A DNA stretch of 64,000 bases, from the NCBI RefSeq assembly GCF_014635245.1, contig NZ_BMCP01000002.1, positions 744,001-808,000 on the forward strand. The letters are read 5' to 3'. Shown here piece after piece: positions 28,686 to 37,505 of the stretch. Under the pieces are notes generated by a model that saw only the letters and a list, made by a program, of their open reading frames with translations, was not told the DNA's origin and did not search any database. The DNA is from Agaricicola taiwanensis. Lineage in GTDB: Bacteria > Pseudomonadota > Alphaproteobacteria > Rhizobiales > Methylopilaceae. How positions within the stretch are numbered: position 1 is the stretch's first letter; every line of letters begins with the position of its first letter. The position numbers were made by a program, and so were the translations under genes.

Positions 28686-29591
28686 TCACGCTGCCGCAAC
28701 GCCGCGGGTGATGCGGCTGCCGATGAAGGCGACGATCCGATCCAGCACGAAGCCGACGAGGCCGACGTAGACGAGGGCCAGGATGATGTCGCTGATGAGG
28801 GACGAGTTCCACGCGTCCCAGATGAAGAAGCCGATGCCGACACCGCCGATCAGCATCTCGGCCGCCACGATGGCGAGCCAGGACAGGCCGATGCCAATGC
28901 GCAGGCCGGTGAAGATGTATGGCGCGGCCGCCGGCAGCATGATCTTTCCGAAGTATTCGAGGCCGTTGAGCTTCACAACCTGCGCCACGTTTCGGTAGTC
29001 GGACGGAATATTGCGGATGCCGACGGCGGTATTGATGATGATGGGCCAGATGGCGGTGATGAAGATCACGAAAATGGCGGACGGCTCTCCATCACGGAAC
29101 GCGGCGAGCGAGAGCGGCAGCCAGGCAAGCGGCGGCACCGTCCGCAGCACCTGGAACACCGGATCGAGGCCTCGCATGGCCCAGGTCGACTGGCCGACGA
29201 GCACCCCCAGGGCCACGCCGGCGACCACTGCCAGCGCGTAACCGAGAGCGACGCGTTTCAGGCTCGCGAGAAGCTGCCAGGCCATGCCCTTGTCGTTCCC
29301 GCCATTGTCGTAGAAGGGATCGACGATGAGCTGCCAAGTATCGGTTATGACCTGTGAGGGCGGCGGCAGGGCGGAGGAGGGGCTGGAGCAGAGCGCCTCC
29401 CACAGGCCGATCAGGAGCACCAGGGTGATGAGTGGCGGCAGGACGTTCGCCATGGCGGCGTTGGCGTGCGCGCTAAGCTTCGGCAGACGGGCGGCACCCG
29501 GCTTCGGCAAGGCGATGACCTCTGCGGCGCGGCGTACCGGCGGGGTCGGCAGAGGCGTCACATCGGCTCCTATCGGTGCGGTCTGGCTCAT
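28686..29591 (-). CDS. nrtB: Nitrate ABC transporter permease
   Basis: Membrane subunit of the importer. About six hydrophobic helices are visible from residue 48 (ANVLPPLITLVLLIGLWEAL) to the C-terminus, with the binding-protein-dependent transport motif near VVKLNGLEYFGKIMLPAAAP, which contacts the ATPase. The N-terminal 45 residues are soluble and proline- and alanine-rich. CGGAGA lies just before the ATG. The nrtA stop is 57 bases upstream and the ATPase gene starts 11 bases downstream. Confidence 0.93.
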   Translation of the reverse strand: MSQTAPIGADVTPLPTPPVRRAAEVIALPKPGAARLPKLSAHANAAMANVLPPLITLVLLIGLWEALCSSPSSALPPPSQVITDTWQLIVDPFYDNGGNDKGMAWQLLASLKRVALGYALAVVAGVALGVLVGQSTWAMRGLDPVFQVLRTVPPLAWLPLSLAAFRDGEPSAIFVIFITAIWPIIINTAVGIRNIPSDYRNVAQVVKLNGLEYFGKIMLPAAAPYIFTGLRIGIGLSWLAIVAAEMLIGGVGIGFFIWDAWNSSLISDIILALVYVGLVGFVLDRIVAFIGSRITRGVAAA

Positions 29592-29648
29592 ACTTTTCTC
29601 CGTGCGGGGGCAGACAGACCGGCGGCATCCGCCGGCCGGTGTCCTCAG

Positions 29649-30944
29649 TTAGGCGAGGCGGGAGATGCCCAGGCTCTCGAGATAGGCGGTCGGATTTTCG
29701 GGATCGAAGACCTTCCCATCGAAGAAGGTTTCCTTGCCACGTGAGGTGGAGCTGGGAATGTTCTCCACACCCAGTTCCTTCGCGGCCTCGCGCCACAGAT
29801 CCTCGCGGTTGACCTGCGCGATCAACGCTTTGGTATCGGTGTTTTCCTTCAGATAGCCCCAGCGGATGTCCTCGGTCAGGAACCAGAGGTCATGGCTCTG
29901 ATAGGGATAGGAGGCGTTATTGGCCCAGTACTTCATCGCGAAGGGGCTGTTCTCGACCACCTTGCCGGTGCCGTAATCGAAGTTGCCCTTCATGCGCTCG
30001 ACCACGTCCTTGTAGGGAGCGTTGATCCAGTTGCGCTTGGAGCTGATTTCCGCCAGCTCTTCCCTGTTCTCGTGTTTGTCGCACCACATCTGGGCTTCCA
30101 TCACTGCCATCAGCAGTGCCTTTGCGGCCCTCGGGTTCTTGTCGACATAGTCGGCGCGCAGGGCGAAAGCCTTCTCCGGATGTCCGTTCCAGAGTTCGCC
30201 CGTCGTCAGGGCCGTATAGCCGATCTCCTGGTTCTTCAGCTGCTCATTCCAGGGCTCGCAGACGCAGAAGCAGTCCATGGTGCCAACCTTCATGTTGGCG
30301 ACCATCTGCGCCGGAGGCACCACGATGGTCTGAATGTCCTTGTCGGGATCGATGCCACCGGCCGCCAGCCAGTAGCGGATCCACAGATCGTGGGTGCCGC
30401 CGGGGAAGGTCATGGCCGCCTTCACTTGCCTGCCGGACGCCTTCTTCGCCTCCAGAGCCGCCTTGAAGGGAGACGCATCGGTGCCGAGCTTGAGGTCGAT
30501 GTATTCCTGGCCGACCGAAATGCACTGGCCGGCAAGATTGAGCCGGGAGAGGATCATCATGGGCGTCGGCTGATTGTTCTGCGTCATCGCCCCTGACGTG
30601 ATGAGGTAGGGCATCGGCGTGAGGATATGGCCGCCATCAATCCCATTGCCGGCGGAACCCAACACGATGTTGTCGCGCGTCGTGCCCCAGGACGACTGCT
30701 TGACCACCTCGACATCAGGCATGCCGTATTTTTCGAAGATGCCCTTTTCCTTGGCGACGAACAGCGGACCGGCATCGGTCAGGGCGATGAAACCGAGCCG
30801 CGCCTTGGTGGTCTCCGGACCGGCTCCCTGAGCGAAGGCGCCACTGGGAAAACCGAGCCTGATGGCCGAAGCCACGGCGGCGGTGCCGGCGGCCGATTGC
30901 AGCAACCTGCGGCGGGTCATGCCCTTGGTCGTCGATGTCGCCAC
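29649..30944 (-). CDS. nrtA: Periplasmic nitrate-binding protein, Tat-exported
   Basis: Solute-binding subunit of the nitrate importer. The twin-arginine signal MTRRRLLQSAAG with a hydrophobic stretch ending near GAFAQGAG directs export of the folded protein. The mature part begins KARLGFIALTDAGPLFVAKE, and DCFCVCEPWNEQ is a nitrate-binding-protein segment. The annotated GTG at 30944 has GAGGGG six bases upstream; an internal ATG (30920) lies right at the twin-arginine motif. It is paralogous to the cytoplasmic sensor NasS encoded upstream. It is the first structural gene of the operon, preceded by a long leader with an antitermination structure. Confidence 0.93.
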   Translation of the reverse strand: MATSTTKGMTRRRLLQSAAGTAAVASAIRLGFPSGAFAQGAGPETTKARLGFIALTDAGPLFVAKEKGIFEKYGMPDVEVVKQSSWGTTRDNIVLGSAGNGIDGGHILTPMPYLITSGAMTQNNQPTPMMILSRLNLAGQCISVGQEYIDLKLGTDASPFKAALEAKKASGRQVKAAMTFPGGTHDLWIRYWLAAGGIDPDKDIQTIVVPPAQMVANMKVGTMDCFCVCEPWNEQLKNQEIGYTALTTGELWNGHPEKAFALRADYVDKNPRAAKALLMAVMEAQMWCDKHENREELAEISSKRNWINAPYKDVVERMKGNFDYGTGKVVENSPFAMKYWANNASYPYQSHDLWFLTEDIRWGYLKENTDTKALIAQVNREDLWREAAKELGVENIPSSTSRGKETFFDGKVFDPENPTAYLESLGISRLA

Positions 30945-30999
30945 GTGTCACCCCTCATGTTCGGATCGCCCCTCAGAGCGCCCGCCTCAGCCGGAAAAT

Positions 31000-31068
31000 A
31001 AAAAACGCCGCCGAACCAAGAACACGGGCCAGATAGCAAGGCCTCGCTGCTTCAGGTTCGAGCGACGT
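31000..31068 (-). terminator. Leader terminator of the nitrate operon
   Basis: Read on the minus strand, ACGTCGCTCGAACC (31068-31055) pairs with GGTTCGGCGGCGT (31017-31005) over 13 base pairs including two G-U pairs and one bulged T, and six T follow at 31005-31000. The 37-base apical part contains smaller hairpins. Its 5' arm covers the 3' arm and part of the loop of the second hexaloop hairpin (31063-31076), so the two structures exclude each other. The nrtA start is 56 bases downstream. Confidence 0.72.
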
Positions 31069-31125
31069 CGTTGTCGATCGTGCGGGATTACTAATCCCGC
31101 TATGGTGCCGATCGCCGTTGATCGG
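31063..31125 (-). promoter_or_regulatory. ANTAR-type antiterminator RNA: two hexaloop hairpins in the nrtA leader
   Basis: Hairpin P1 is CCGATC-AACGGC-GATCGG (31125-31108) and P2 is CGAC-AACGAC-GTCG (31076-31063), both read on the minus strand. Each has a six-base loop with A at position 1 and G at position 4, the published hallmark of RNAs bound by ANTAR proteins such as NasR and NasT. The linker holds a third hairpin, GCGGGATT-AGT-AATCCCGC (31100-31082). P2 overlaps the terminator arm. NasT, an ANTAR protein, is encoded just upstream. Loop identity and overlap are seen; the binding is inferred. Confidence 0.75.
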
Positions 31126-31141
31126 ATCATTACTAAGATAG

Positions 31142-31212
31142 GACGAGCGAAGGTCTCGTCACATCTGCACTTTAGGTTGTTTCCAGTATGAAGCCGCTGC
31201 TTCTTTCCGCAA
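31142..31212 (-). promoter_or_regulatory. Candidate promoter and 5' hairpin of the nitrate operon leader
   Basis: On the minus strand TTGCGG (31212-31207) and CATACT (31190-31185) are 16 bases apart and could be a -35/-10 pair. A 6-bp hairpin GACGAG/CTCGTC with a 7-base loop (31160-31142) follows inside the predicted transcript, before P1. No sigma-54 GG-N10-GC element was found in 31126-31269. A TGATG-N10-CATCA inverted repeat lies upstream at about 31233-31252. Confidence 0.35.
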
Positions 31213-31269
31213 GACGAAAGTTTGTGCACTGCATGATGTAATTTTGTGCATCAGCGTCAGGTCGGATTG

Positions 31270-32535
31270 TCAGAAGGGCGTATTGCTCGTTCCAGGCTCG
31301 GTTCTCAGCTTAAAGTCCCCGATGTAGGCGTCGAGACGCGCGGGATCAAAGATGCGGCCGTCGATGAACCCATCGTTCTGGAGGCCCTCCACCTTGCTGT
31401 CGGCAGGGGGAAACGCGATTGCCGCTCCGGCGAGCGCCGCACGATAAATATCTGGCCGGTAGGCCGATGCAGCCACCGCCGCCTGTTCGGCGCGATGCTC
31501 GACCTGTCCCCATCGCACCATCTGGCTGTAGGTCCAGAGGGCCTGACTGAGCCAGGGAAAATTCGCGTGTTGGCCGTGGAAGGTGAAGTAGCCCGGAATT
31601 GAGCGATGTCGACCATCCGGATCGACGGTCAAATCGCCCGCCAGCAGGCGTTCCAGCATACGGGGAGAGGCCCCGACATAGTTTTCACCGCTCAACATGA
31701 CCGCAAGATCCGCATGGTTCTCCGGCGTGTCACACCAGCGTGCCGCCGCATCCAGTGCCACGATCAATCGCATCAAGCTCTCAGGATTAGCCTCGGCCCA
31801 GTCCGGCCGCACGCCCAGCACTTTTTCCGGCGCCGACGGCCATATGTCGGGCTTGGTTGCGACGATGCGGCCGACCCCGCTCTCGACCGCCATGATGTTC
31901 CAGGGGGCGTTGACGCAAAAGCCATCGATGGCACCCATGGCCAGCGCATCAGCTGTAAGGGGCGGCGGCACGACTGTCATGATGACATCGCGATCCGGAT
32001 GAATGCCGGCCGACGCCATCCAGAAGCGGAATTCGTAGTTGTGCGAGGAGAATGGGTAGGTCATGGCGAAGACTGGCGGCGGCTTGCCTTCAGCCCTGCG
32101 CCGGTCGATGACATCCTTTAAAGCGCGAGCATTGGTGAGTGCGTCCTCATCACCTTTGAGGCCGCACATTGCTTGCATGTCCCTGTAGAGCGCGATTGAA
32201 AGCGTAATGGCATTGCCGCCTCGGCCGAGGGCGAAGGGCGCGAAGCTGGGATAGGGATTGGATCCGATGCCCAGCACGGAAGCCACCGCCATTGGGCTGA
32301 GCATATGCGCCACATCGAACTGGCGGAAGGCGAGGCGGTCGCGGATGTTGGACCAGGAGACGTCCCGGATGAGTTGCAGCTCGAGTCCTTCACGAGCCGC
32401 GAAGCCAACTTCGACCGCGGCCACCAGAACCGCAATATCGATCAGTGGAATGAAACCAGCACGCACCAGACGGGCTTCATTACCGCGCACCTGCGCGGGG
32501 CGGGCCAATCCCGATGTTGTGGCAGGAGCAGTCAT
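31270..32535 (-). CDS. nasS: Nitrate/nitrite sensor NasS (cytoplasmic NrtA-like protein)
   Basis: Homologue of the nitrate-binding protein NrtA without a signal peptide: the N-terminus MTAPATTSGLARPAQ is polar and the binding fold begins at LVRAGFIPLIDIAVLVAA. In Paracoccus, Azotobacter and Bradyrhizobium, NasS binds NasT and releases it when nitrate or nitrite is present. Ligand-site-like segments such as DGFCVNAPWNIM align with the NrtA DCFCVCEPWNEQ. The length is 421 residues. GAGG seven bases before the ATG supports the start, and nasT ends 12 bases upstream, so the pair is co-expressed. Confidence 0.9.
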   Translation of the reverse strand: MTAPATTSGLARPAQVRGNEARLVRAGFIPLIDIAVLVAAVEVGFAAREGLELQLIRDVSWSNIRDRLAFRQFDVAHMLSPMAVASVLGIGSNPYPSFAPFALGRGGNAITLSIALYRDMQAMCGLKGDEDALTNARALKDVIDRRRAEGKPPPVFAMTYPFSSHNYEFRFWMASAGIHPDRDVIMTVVPPPLTADALAMGAIDGFCVNAPWNIMAVESGVGRIVATKPDIWPSAPEKVLGVRPDWAEANPESLMRLIVALDAAARWCDTPENHADLAVMLSGENYVGASPRMLERLLAGDLTVDPDGRHRSIPGYFTFHGQHANFPWLSQALWTYSQMVRWGQVEHRAEQAAVAASAYRPDIYRAALAGAAIAFPPADSKVEGLQNDGFIDGRIFDPARLDAYIGDFKLRTEPGTSNTPF

Positions 32536-32547
32536 CGCGGAACCTCT

Positions 32548-33138
32548 CTATTGCCCCAGCAAGGCGGCAGCGGTGACCACGCTGCGTGCGATATCAGCCA
32601 TTCGGCGCTTCTCGTTCATGGCGGTCTGGCGCATCAGGGCGTAGGCCTCTTCCTCGCCCAGTCCGCGCGATTTCATGAGGATGCCCTTGGCCCGTTCGAT
32701 GATCTTGCGCTCCTCGAGCTGGCTCTTGGCCGTGTCCAACTCGCGCTGCAGGCGCTCAAAAGCGTTGAAGCGACTGACCGCCATATCGACGATGGGCTTC
32801 ACGCGCTCCATGCGCAGGCCATCGACGATATAGGCGGAGACGCCGGCATCCACCGCGGCCTGGATCATGTCGCCGTCGGACTGATCTACGAACATGGCCA
32901 CGGGGCGCGAGACAACACGCGACACCTGAAACATCTGTTCCAGCACGTCGCGGCTGGGATTCTGAAGATCGATGATGATGACGTCAGGATCGATCTCGGT
33001 CAGGCGGCGCAGCAGGCTCGCCGTGCTGGCGATCACTTCGATTTCCGTGTGTCCGGCCGCACGAAGCCCCTCGACCAGAATCGCCGCACGCAGGGCGTTC
33101 TCATCGATGACAGCAACGCGAAGAAAAGGAGGAGCCAT
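32548..33138 (-). CDS. nasT: ANTAR-domain antiterminator NasT
   Basis: RNA-binding positive regulator of nitrate assimilation. The N-terminal receiver-like domain begins LRVAVIDENALRAAIL and includes DPDVIIIDLQNPSRD. After a helical linker (LQRELDTAKSQLEERKIIE) the C-terminal ANTAR domain reads RAKGILMKSRGLGEEEAYA, with the conserved RAK-hydrophobic-LM pattern. The 196-residue product from ATG 33138 has the usual size; a longer frame to 33261 would overlap moeA and is disfavoured. It is expected to bind the two-hairpin leader before nrtA unless held by NasS. Confidence 0.9.
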   Translation of the reverse strand: MAPPFLRVAVIDENALRAAILVEGLRAAGHTEIEVIASTASLLRRLTEIDPDVIIIDLQNPSRDVLEQMFQVSRVVSRPVAMFVDQSDGDMIQAAVDAGVSAYIVDGLRMERVKPIVDMAVSRFNAFERLQRELDTAKSQLEERKIIERAKGILMKSRGLGEEEAYALMRQTAMNEKRRMADIARSVVTAAALLGQ

Positions 33139-33227
33139 CTGGTAGGACCGACCCGCCACTGTATCAGCAGGTATCCCATGCAAGGCAGATGCCAGCAGGC
33201 ATCGGACGAGGTGCGAAGGTGTGGCCT

Positions 33228-34433
33228 CTAGTCGGACAATCCTAGCCGCAGAAAGCGGCACGGCGCGCCCGCGCGGATCTCACCCTCGTGGGCCGGCCGG
33301 ACCAACAGGGCGTCCGCCAGGGCGAGAGATCGCGTCATGGACGAATCCTGCACATCAAATGGGCGGATGGCGATGCCCTCCGGCCCCTCGGACAAGGTTG
33401 CGCGCATGTAGTCCTCGCGAGGCCCGTTTGCGGGAAGATCGCTCGCCAGCGTCGCCACTTCCAGAGATGGCAGCAGATCGGTTCGGCCCTGGAGTTTGCG
33501 AAGCATCGGCTTGAGGAAGAGAAGCGCGCAGATCTGCGCGGACACCGGATTGCCAGGCAGGCCGAGGAGGGGGGTCTCGCCGAACCAGCCGAAGATCATC
33601 GGCTTTCCCGGGCGCATGGCGATCTTCCAGAAATCGAGCCGCATGCCCTCCTGTTCGAACACCTGGCGGATCAAGTCGTGATCGCCGACGGATGCGCCTC
33701 CAAGCGTGATGAAGACATCCGGCCGCATGTCCCGCACGCGCGCAATGGCCGCCTTCAGATCCGCGACTGTGTCACGGGCGATGCCGAGATCATGGGCGAT
33801 GCCGCCCTCTGCCTCGACCATGACCGCCAGTGCGGTGCTGCTCGTGGCGATGATCTGATCCTTGCCCGGCATTTCCCCGGGCAGCACCAGTTCGTCTCCG
33901 GTCGCGAGGATGGCGACAGTCGGACGGCGGCGTAAAGGCAGGCTGGCATGACCGAGACCGGCCGCGAGCCCAAGATCCCTTGCGGTCAGCCTCCGGCCGG
34001 CATCGAAGACGATATCGCCTTCCTGAAAGTCGAGGCCGCGGTGCCGAATATTCTGGCGGGCCTTTACCTCGGCCAGCGGTGTCAGGAAGTCGCCATCGCG
34101 CTCGGCATTTTCCTGGATCAGCACCGCGTCGGCCCCATTAGGCAGCGGTGCGCCTGTGAAGATGCGCACGGCCGTGCCGGCGGCGAGCGTGCCGTCAAAG
34201 GCGCAGCCGGCCTGGGACGTTCCGATGATTGTCAGCTGTCGGCCAGGCTCCGCATCGGCGGCCCGCAGCGCATAACCATCCATGGCGGAGACGTCGAAGG
34301 GCGGCTGCGTGCGCAGGGCCTCCAATGGTGCCGCGAGGATCCGGCCATGGCTCTGGGAAAGCGGAACCCGTTCGGCGCTCAGCGGCGCCACGCTTGTGAG
34401 GATGCGCTCCCGGGCCTCATCGACCGATAGCAT
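33228..34433 (-). CDS. moeA: Molybdopterin molybdenumtransferase
   Basis: Inserts molybdate into adenylated molybdopterin. The 401-residue protein has the MoeA layout: N-terminal domains with AMDGYALRAAD and VRIFTGAPLPNGADAV, then the MogA-like domain with VAILATGDELV and ITLGGASVGDHD, and GLPGNPVSAQICALLFLKP toward the C-terminus. The start overlaps the moaC stop by one base (TGATG). It makes cofactor for NasA and other molybdoenzymes, and it now sits beside the nitrate block. Confidence 0.95.
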   Translation of the reverse strand: MLSVDEARERILTSVAPLSAERVPLSQSHGRILAAPLEALRTQPPFDVSAMDGYALRAADAEPGRQLTIIGTSQAGCAFDGTLAAGTAVRIFTGAPLPNGADAVLIQENAERDGDFLTPLAEVKARQNIRHRGLDFQEGDIVFDAGRRLTARDLGLAAGLGHASLPLRRRPTVAILATGDELVLPGEMPGKDQIIATSSTALAVMVEAEGGIAHDLGIARDTVADLKAAIARVRDMRPDVFITLGGASVGDHDLIRQVFEQEGMRLDFWKIAMRPGKPMIFGWFGETPLLGLPGNPVSAQICALLFLKPMLRKLQGRTDLLPSLEVATLASDLPANGPREDYMRATLSEGPEGIAIRPFDVQDSSMTRSLALADALLVRPAHEGEIRAGAPCRFLRLGLSD

Positions 34434-34927
34434 CAGGCGCCTCGATCCGCGAGGCTCAAGTCGCCGGAGCGGCCGCCGGTTTTTTCCAGAAGGCGGATGC
34501 CTTCGATCCGCATGCCGCGATCGACGGCTTTTGCCATGTCGTAGATGGTGAGGGCGGCGACCGTGACGGCGGTCAGAGCTTCCATCTCGACGCCAGTCAT
34601 GCCCGTCACCTTTGCGGTCGCCTCAATCCGCAGCCCCGGCAGGTCGTGGTCGGGGGTGATGTCGACGCCCGCCCGCGCAAGCGGCAAAGGATGACACAGA
34701 GGGATAAGGTCGCTGGTGCGCTTGGCGGCCATGATACCTGCAAGACGCGCGGTGCCGACGACATCGCCCTTCTTGGCGTCACCCTTGAGGATCAGTTCCA
34801 GCGTCTCCGGCGCCATGCGCACCAAGGCTTCGGCGACCGCCGTTCGGGTCGTCACAGGCTTGTCGGAGACATCAACCATATTGGCCTCGCCCGTCGCGCC
34901 GAGATGGGAGAGGCGCGGACCGGTCAT
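34433..34927 (-). CDS. moaC: Cyclic pyranopterin monophosphate synthase
   Basis: Second half of the first step of molybdenum cofactor synthesis, acting with MoaA. The family segments [17 protein letters not shown] and [23 protein letters not shown] are present, including the conserved residues of the active-site pocket. The start [10 protein letters not shown] at 34927 gives 164 residues, as usual; a longer frame to 34978 overlaps trpC and is rejected. It starts four bases after trpC. The trpC-moaC-moeA order is a recurrent alphaproteobacterial arrangement. Confidence 0.95.
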   Translation of the reverse strand: MTGPRLSHLGATGEANMVDVSDKPVTTRTAVAEALVRMAPETLELILKGDAKKGDVVGTARLAGIMAAKRTSDLIPLCHPLPLARAGVDITPDHDLPGLRIEATAKVTGMTGVEMEALTAVTVAALTIYDMAKAVDRGMRIEGIRLLEKTGGRSGDLSLADRGA

Positions 34928-34931
34928 GGCT

Positions 34932-35732
34932 TTAAGCCTCGACCGGGGCGAGAAGAGTGCGGGTGGCCGCCGTGACATCGACCTGGCGCATCAGGCTTTC
35001 GCCGACGAGGATCGTGTTGACGCCGACCTGGGACAGACGCTGCACATCCGCGGCGGTGAAGATCCCGCTTTCGCCGACGATGATCCGGTCCGCCGGCACG
35101 AGCGGCGCCAGCGTCTCCGTCACCTCCAGCGAGACATCGAAGGTGCGCAGATTGCGATTGTTGATGCCGACCAGGCGCACATCGAGCTCGAGGGCCCGGT
35201 GGAGTTCCGGCTCGTCGTGAACCTCGACCAGGACATCGAGGCCGGTATCCGCCGCCGCCTTGGCGAGATCCTGCGCCTCCTGATCCGAGACAGCGGCCAT
35301 GATGATCAGGATACAGTCGGCGCCCCAGGCCTTCGCTTCAAGCACTTGATAAGGATCGAACAGGAAGTCCTTGCGCAGGCACGGCAATCCACTGGCCTCC
35401 CGCGCCTGCGCCAGATATTCCGGCGCACCCTGGAAGGACGGAGCATCGGTTAGGATCGAGAGGCAGGTGGCGCCGCCCGCGGCATAGGCCTCGGCCAGCG
35501 CGGGAGGATTGAAGTCGGCGCGGATAAGGCCCTTGGAGGGGCTCGCCTTCTTGATCTCGGCGATGAGGGCGGTTCCACCGGCATCGACACGCTCGGCGAT
35601 GGCGCCGGCGAAGGACCGGACCGGCCGAGTGAAACCGGGCGTCGCCTGAAGGGCCGATACTGGCACACGTTCCTTGGCTTCCGCGATCTCGCGGCGCTTG
35701 TAGGCTTCGATGCGGGTAAGAATATCCGTCAT
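34932..35732 (-). CDS. trpC: Indole-3-glycerol phosphate synthase
   Basis: Ring closure of carboxyphenylaminodeoxyribulose phosphate in tryptophan synthesis, a TIM-barrel enzyme. Signatures: [19 protein letters not shown] (catalytic lysine and phosphate binding), [22 protein letters not shown] and [11 protein letters not shown]. The start [16 protein letters not shown] gives 266 residues; the frame extends to 35768 but would overlap trpD. It is monofunctional, without a fused PRA isomerase. It starts four bases after trpD. Confidence 0.96.
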   Translation of the reverse strand: MTDILTRIEAYKRREIAEAKERVPVSALQATPGFTRPVRSFAGAIAERVDAGGTALIAEIKKASPSKGLIRADFNPPALAEAYAAGGATCLSILTDAPSFQGAPEYLAQAREASGLPCLRKDFLFDPYQVLEAKAWGADCILIIMAAVSDQEAQDLAKAAADTGLDVLVEVHDEPELHRALELDVRLVGINNRNLRTFDVSLEVTETLAPLVPADRIIVGESGIFTAADVQRLSQVGVNTILVGESLMRQVDVTAATRTLLAPVEA

Positions 35733-35736
35733 GCCG

Positions 35737-36750
35737 CTACCTGTTCGAAACCGCGACCAGCGCCTCAAGACGCGCCATCGCGGCTCCCGTGTCGATCGAT
35801 TCTGCTGCCTGTCTCACGCCTTCGACAAGGTCGGGCGCTTTGCCGGCGACGGCGAGGGTGGCCGCGGCATTGAAGACGGCGATGTCACGATAGGCGTTGC
35901 GGGCGCCTTCAAGCACAGCACGCAGCGCGTCTGCGTTGTGCTTGCCGTCACCGCCCTTGAGGTCTTCCGCGCGTGCTCGGGAAAGACCTACATCTTCCGG
36001 CGAGATCTCTTCAACCGTGACACCGCCGCCGTCCAGACGCGCTACCGTGGTCGGGCCGGTGGTTGTGATCTCGTCAAGCCCGTCAGAACCATGCACCACC
36101 CAGGCCGCCTCGCTGCCGAGCGTGCGCAGCACCTCGGCCACCGGCTCAACCCACTGGCGCGAGAAGACACCCACCATCTGCCGCCGGACGCCGGCGGGAT
36201 TGGAGAGAGGTCCGAGCAAGTTGAAGATGGTACGGACACCAAGCTCCGTGCGGGCGGGGCCGACATGGCGCATGGCGCTGTGATGGTTCGGCGCGAACAT
36301 GAAGCCGATGCCGGCCTCTGCGATGCAGGCGCCGATCTGCTCGGGCGTCAGATCGAGATTGATGCCGAGAGCGGCCAACGCATCGGCTGCGCCTGATTTC
36401 GACGACAGGGCGCGGTTGCCATGCTTGGCGACCGGCACGCCACAGCCTGCGACGATGAAGGCCGCGCAGGTGGAGACATTATAGCTGCCGGAACCGTCTC
36501 CGCCGGTACCAACCACATCCACGGCGCCCGCGGGAGCGGACACGGTGGTCATCTTGTCCCGCATGACCGAAACTGCGCCGGCTATCTCGTCCACCGTCTC
36601 GCCGCGCACACGCAGCGCCATGAGGAAGCCGCCGATCTGCGCGGGTGTGGCCTCGCCCGACATGATGACGTCGAAGGCTGTCCGCGCCTCTTCGAAGGAA
36701 AGGGGCGTGCCGGTCGCGATCTTGGCGATGTGAGGCTTGAAATTATCCAT
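35737..36750 (-). CDS. trpD: Anthranilate phosphoribosyltransferase
   Basis: Transfers phosphoribosyl from PRPP to anthranilate. The phosphoribosyl-binding [14 protein letters not shown] and [21 protein letters not shown] are unmistakable. The ATG at 36750 overlaps the trpG stop (TGATG), and an adjacent GTG at 36753 is possible. About 337 residues, the usual length. It is not fused to TrpG, in contrast to E. coli. Confidence 0.96.
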   Translation of the reverse strand: MDNFKPHIAKIATGTPLSFEEARTAFDVIMSGEATPAQIGGFLMALRVRGETVDEIAGAVSVMRDKMTTVSAPAGAVDVVGTGGDGSGSYNVSTCAAFIVAGCGVPVAKHGNRALSSKSGAADALAALGINLDLTPEQIGACIAEAGIGFMFAPNHHSAMRHVGPARTELGVRTIFNLLGPLSNPAGVRRQMVGVFSRQWVEPVAEVLRTLGSEAAWVVHGSDGLDEITTTGPTTVARLDGGGVTVEEISPEDVGLSRARAEDLKGGDGKHNADALRAVLEGARNAYRDIAVFNAAATLAVAGKAPDLVEGVRQAAESIDTGAAMARLEALVAVSNR

Positions 36751-37370
36751 CACAGGCCAAGCCTTCCGAGCAGAGTGGCCTTATGCGCCTTCCACTCCCG
36801 CGCGATCTCCAGGAAGTTCGCGAACATCACGTCGCCCTGTTCGGAGGCGATGCTCTCGGGGTGGAACTGCACGCCGTGCACGGGATGGGATTTATGCGCC
36901 AGCCCCATGATGAGACTGTCGTCGGTCTCGGCCGTCACCTCCAAATCCTTTGGCAGGCTGTCGCGATCGACGATCAGGGAGTGGTAGCGCGTGGCACTCA
37001 CCGGGCCATTGATCCCCCGGAACACGCTTTTCCCCTCATGCTTCACCGGGGAAAGCTTGCCGTGCACGGGGGTAGGGGCCCGGACCACTTCGCCGCCATA
37101 GACATCGCCAATGGCCTGAAGGCCAAGGCAGATGCCAAAGATCGGGATGTCGGGTCCGGCGCGCCGGATCAATTCGCAGGAGATGCCAGCCTCCTTGGGC
37201 GTGCAGGGGCCGGGAGAGATGACGATGGCATCCGGCTTTGCCTCCAGCGCATCCTCAACCGTGATCTTGTCGTTGCGATGCACGGCAACATCCGCGCCGA
37301 GACGCGCGATGGCATGGAAGACGTTGAATGTGAAGCTGTCGTAGTTGTCGATCAGGAGAACGCGGGTCAT
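36750..37370 (-). CDS. trpG: Anthranilate synthase component II (glutamine amidotransferase)
   Basis: Supplies ammonia from glutamine to TrpE. The class I amidotransferase triad is visible: nucleophile cysteine in [14 protein letters not shown], and the His-Glu pair in GVQFHPESI. The N-terminus [13 protein letters not shown] is typical. The start at 37370 ([10 protein letters not shown]) gives 206 residues; a longer frame to 37433 adds unrelated residues. A 135-base gap separates it from trpE, in which I see no leader peptide or clear attenuator. Confidence 0.95.
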   Translation of the reverse strand: MTRVLLIDNYDSFTFNVFHAIARLGADVAVHRNDKITVEDALEAKPDAIVISPGPCTPKEAGISCELIRRAGPDIPIFGICLGLQAIGDVYGGEVVRAPTPVHGKLSPVKHEGKSVFRGINGPVSATRYHSLIVDRDSLPKDLEVTAETDDSLIMGLAHKSHPVHGVQFHPESIASEQGDVMFANFLEIAREWKAHKATLLGRLGL

Positions 37371-37505
37371 GGTCTTGTCCGATGTCGTGGGGAAAAGCTG
37401 GTCAGGCTCGTCCCGCGCGCCATCGCTGCCCATGGCGTTGATGCCCTTCTATCACAGGCCGCCGCAGCGGCTCAAACCCTTGAGATCTCGACCGGGCGGC
37501 ACGCA

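Noticed and set aside
31142-31160. GACGAG/CTCGTC hairpin as a third ANTAR-binding hairpin
   Set aside because: Its loop has seven bases and lacks the A1/G4 hexaloop pattern; kept only as a possible structural leader hairpin.
31126-31269. Sigma-54 promoter with NtrC site before nrtA
   Set aside because: No GG-N10-GC element was found. TGCA-rich repeats are present but do not match the NtrC half-site spacing I know.
37371-37505. Tryptophan attenuator between trpE and trpG
   Set aside because: No leader peptide with tryptophan codons and no hairpin followed by a T run was found.
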